Positions 34,191 through 34,196 of a stretch of DNA of 34,196 nucleotides are shown here, piece after piece; position 1 is the stretch's first letter, and each line of letters starts with the position of its first letter. The DNA is from an uncultured Saprospiraceae bacterium (GTDB taxonomy: Bacteria > Bacteroidota > Bacteroidia > Chitinophagales > Saprospiraceae): NCBI GenBank assembly GCA_937944095.1, contig CALEAC010000094.1, positions 1 to 34,196 of the forward strand, given 5' to 3'. Below the pieces are notes generated by a model. The model did no database searches and had not been told where the DNA came from. It saw nothing but the letters and a program-made list of their open reading frames with translations. Position numbers and translations under genes: made by a program.

Positions 34191-34196
34191 TATGGT

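Noticed and set aside
1-34196. Search for mobile elements, CRISPR arrays, tRNA or rRNA genes and defence systems
   Set aside because: No transposase, integrase, array of spaced repeats, cloverleaf or rRNA segment was recognised by eye; gene content is housekeeping throughout.

Overview
The window looks like a stretch of ordinary chromosome from a Bacteroidota bacterium, probably of the Saprospiria/Lewinella type (the rank below phylum is inference). Supporting this are TAnnTTTG-type promoter boxes, a lack of Shine-Dalgarno sequences, frequent GTG and TTG starts, a TPR/PD40/OmpA envelope protein, a PorT-like outer-membrane barrel, lipoprotein-type cyclophilins and the conserved birA | rsfS-ftsH block. 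I see no rRNA, tRNA, insertion sequence, phage gene or CRISPR array. About 95% of the sequence is coding.

Left part (1-11,800). The 3' part of a membrane-anchored anti-sigma/TonB-like protein runs in from the left edge. It is followed by an alpha/beta-hydrolase-OsmC fusion, which converges on ftsH. rsfS-ftsH (minus) and birA-cinA (plus) diverge from a very short shared promoter region. Next come a 2-oxoacid dehydrogenase E2 subunit and a PorE-like envelope protein, probably co-transcribed, which converge with a mevalonate-kinase-like GHMP kinase.

Middle (11,800-23,500). A 51-aa membrane protein precedes an mfd operon that also carries two bacterial PH-domain membrane proteins (YdbS/YdbT-like). 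A small DUF4834-like protein, an RluA-type pseudouridine synthase and thiL form a tight operon that converges on trmB. A secreted beta-barrel protein, a PlsC-like acyltransferase and a TPR protein follow. The TPR gene ends in a strong intrinsic terminator.

Right part (23,500-34,196). A six-gene minus-strand run reads dnaB, rsuA/rluB-type synthase, a conserved hypothetical, two cyclophilin lipoproteins and a polyphosphate-glucokinase-like ROK kinase, with gaps of about 50 bp or less. Then come a secreted coiled-coil protein, a MacB-type ABC permease, an overlapping nfu/suhB-like pair, a YbhN-like flippase-fold membrane protein and an O6-alkylguanine methyltransferase. The right edge holds a textbook Bacteroidota promoter (TTG-N19-TAAATTTG) pointing out of the window.

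I found no clearly novel multi-gene system. The best leads are small: a cyclophilin lipoprotein whose signal peptide requires a non-ATG start, a 51-aa membrane protein with its own promoter box, spaced repeats and a palindrome upstream of dnaB, a possible short minus-strand RNA near 17,540, and the palindrome and hairpin downstream of the right-edge promoter.
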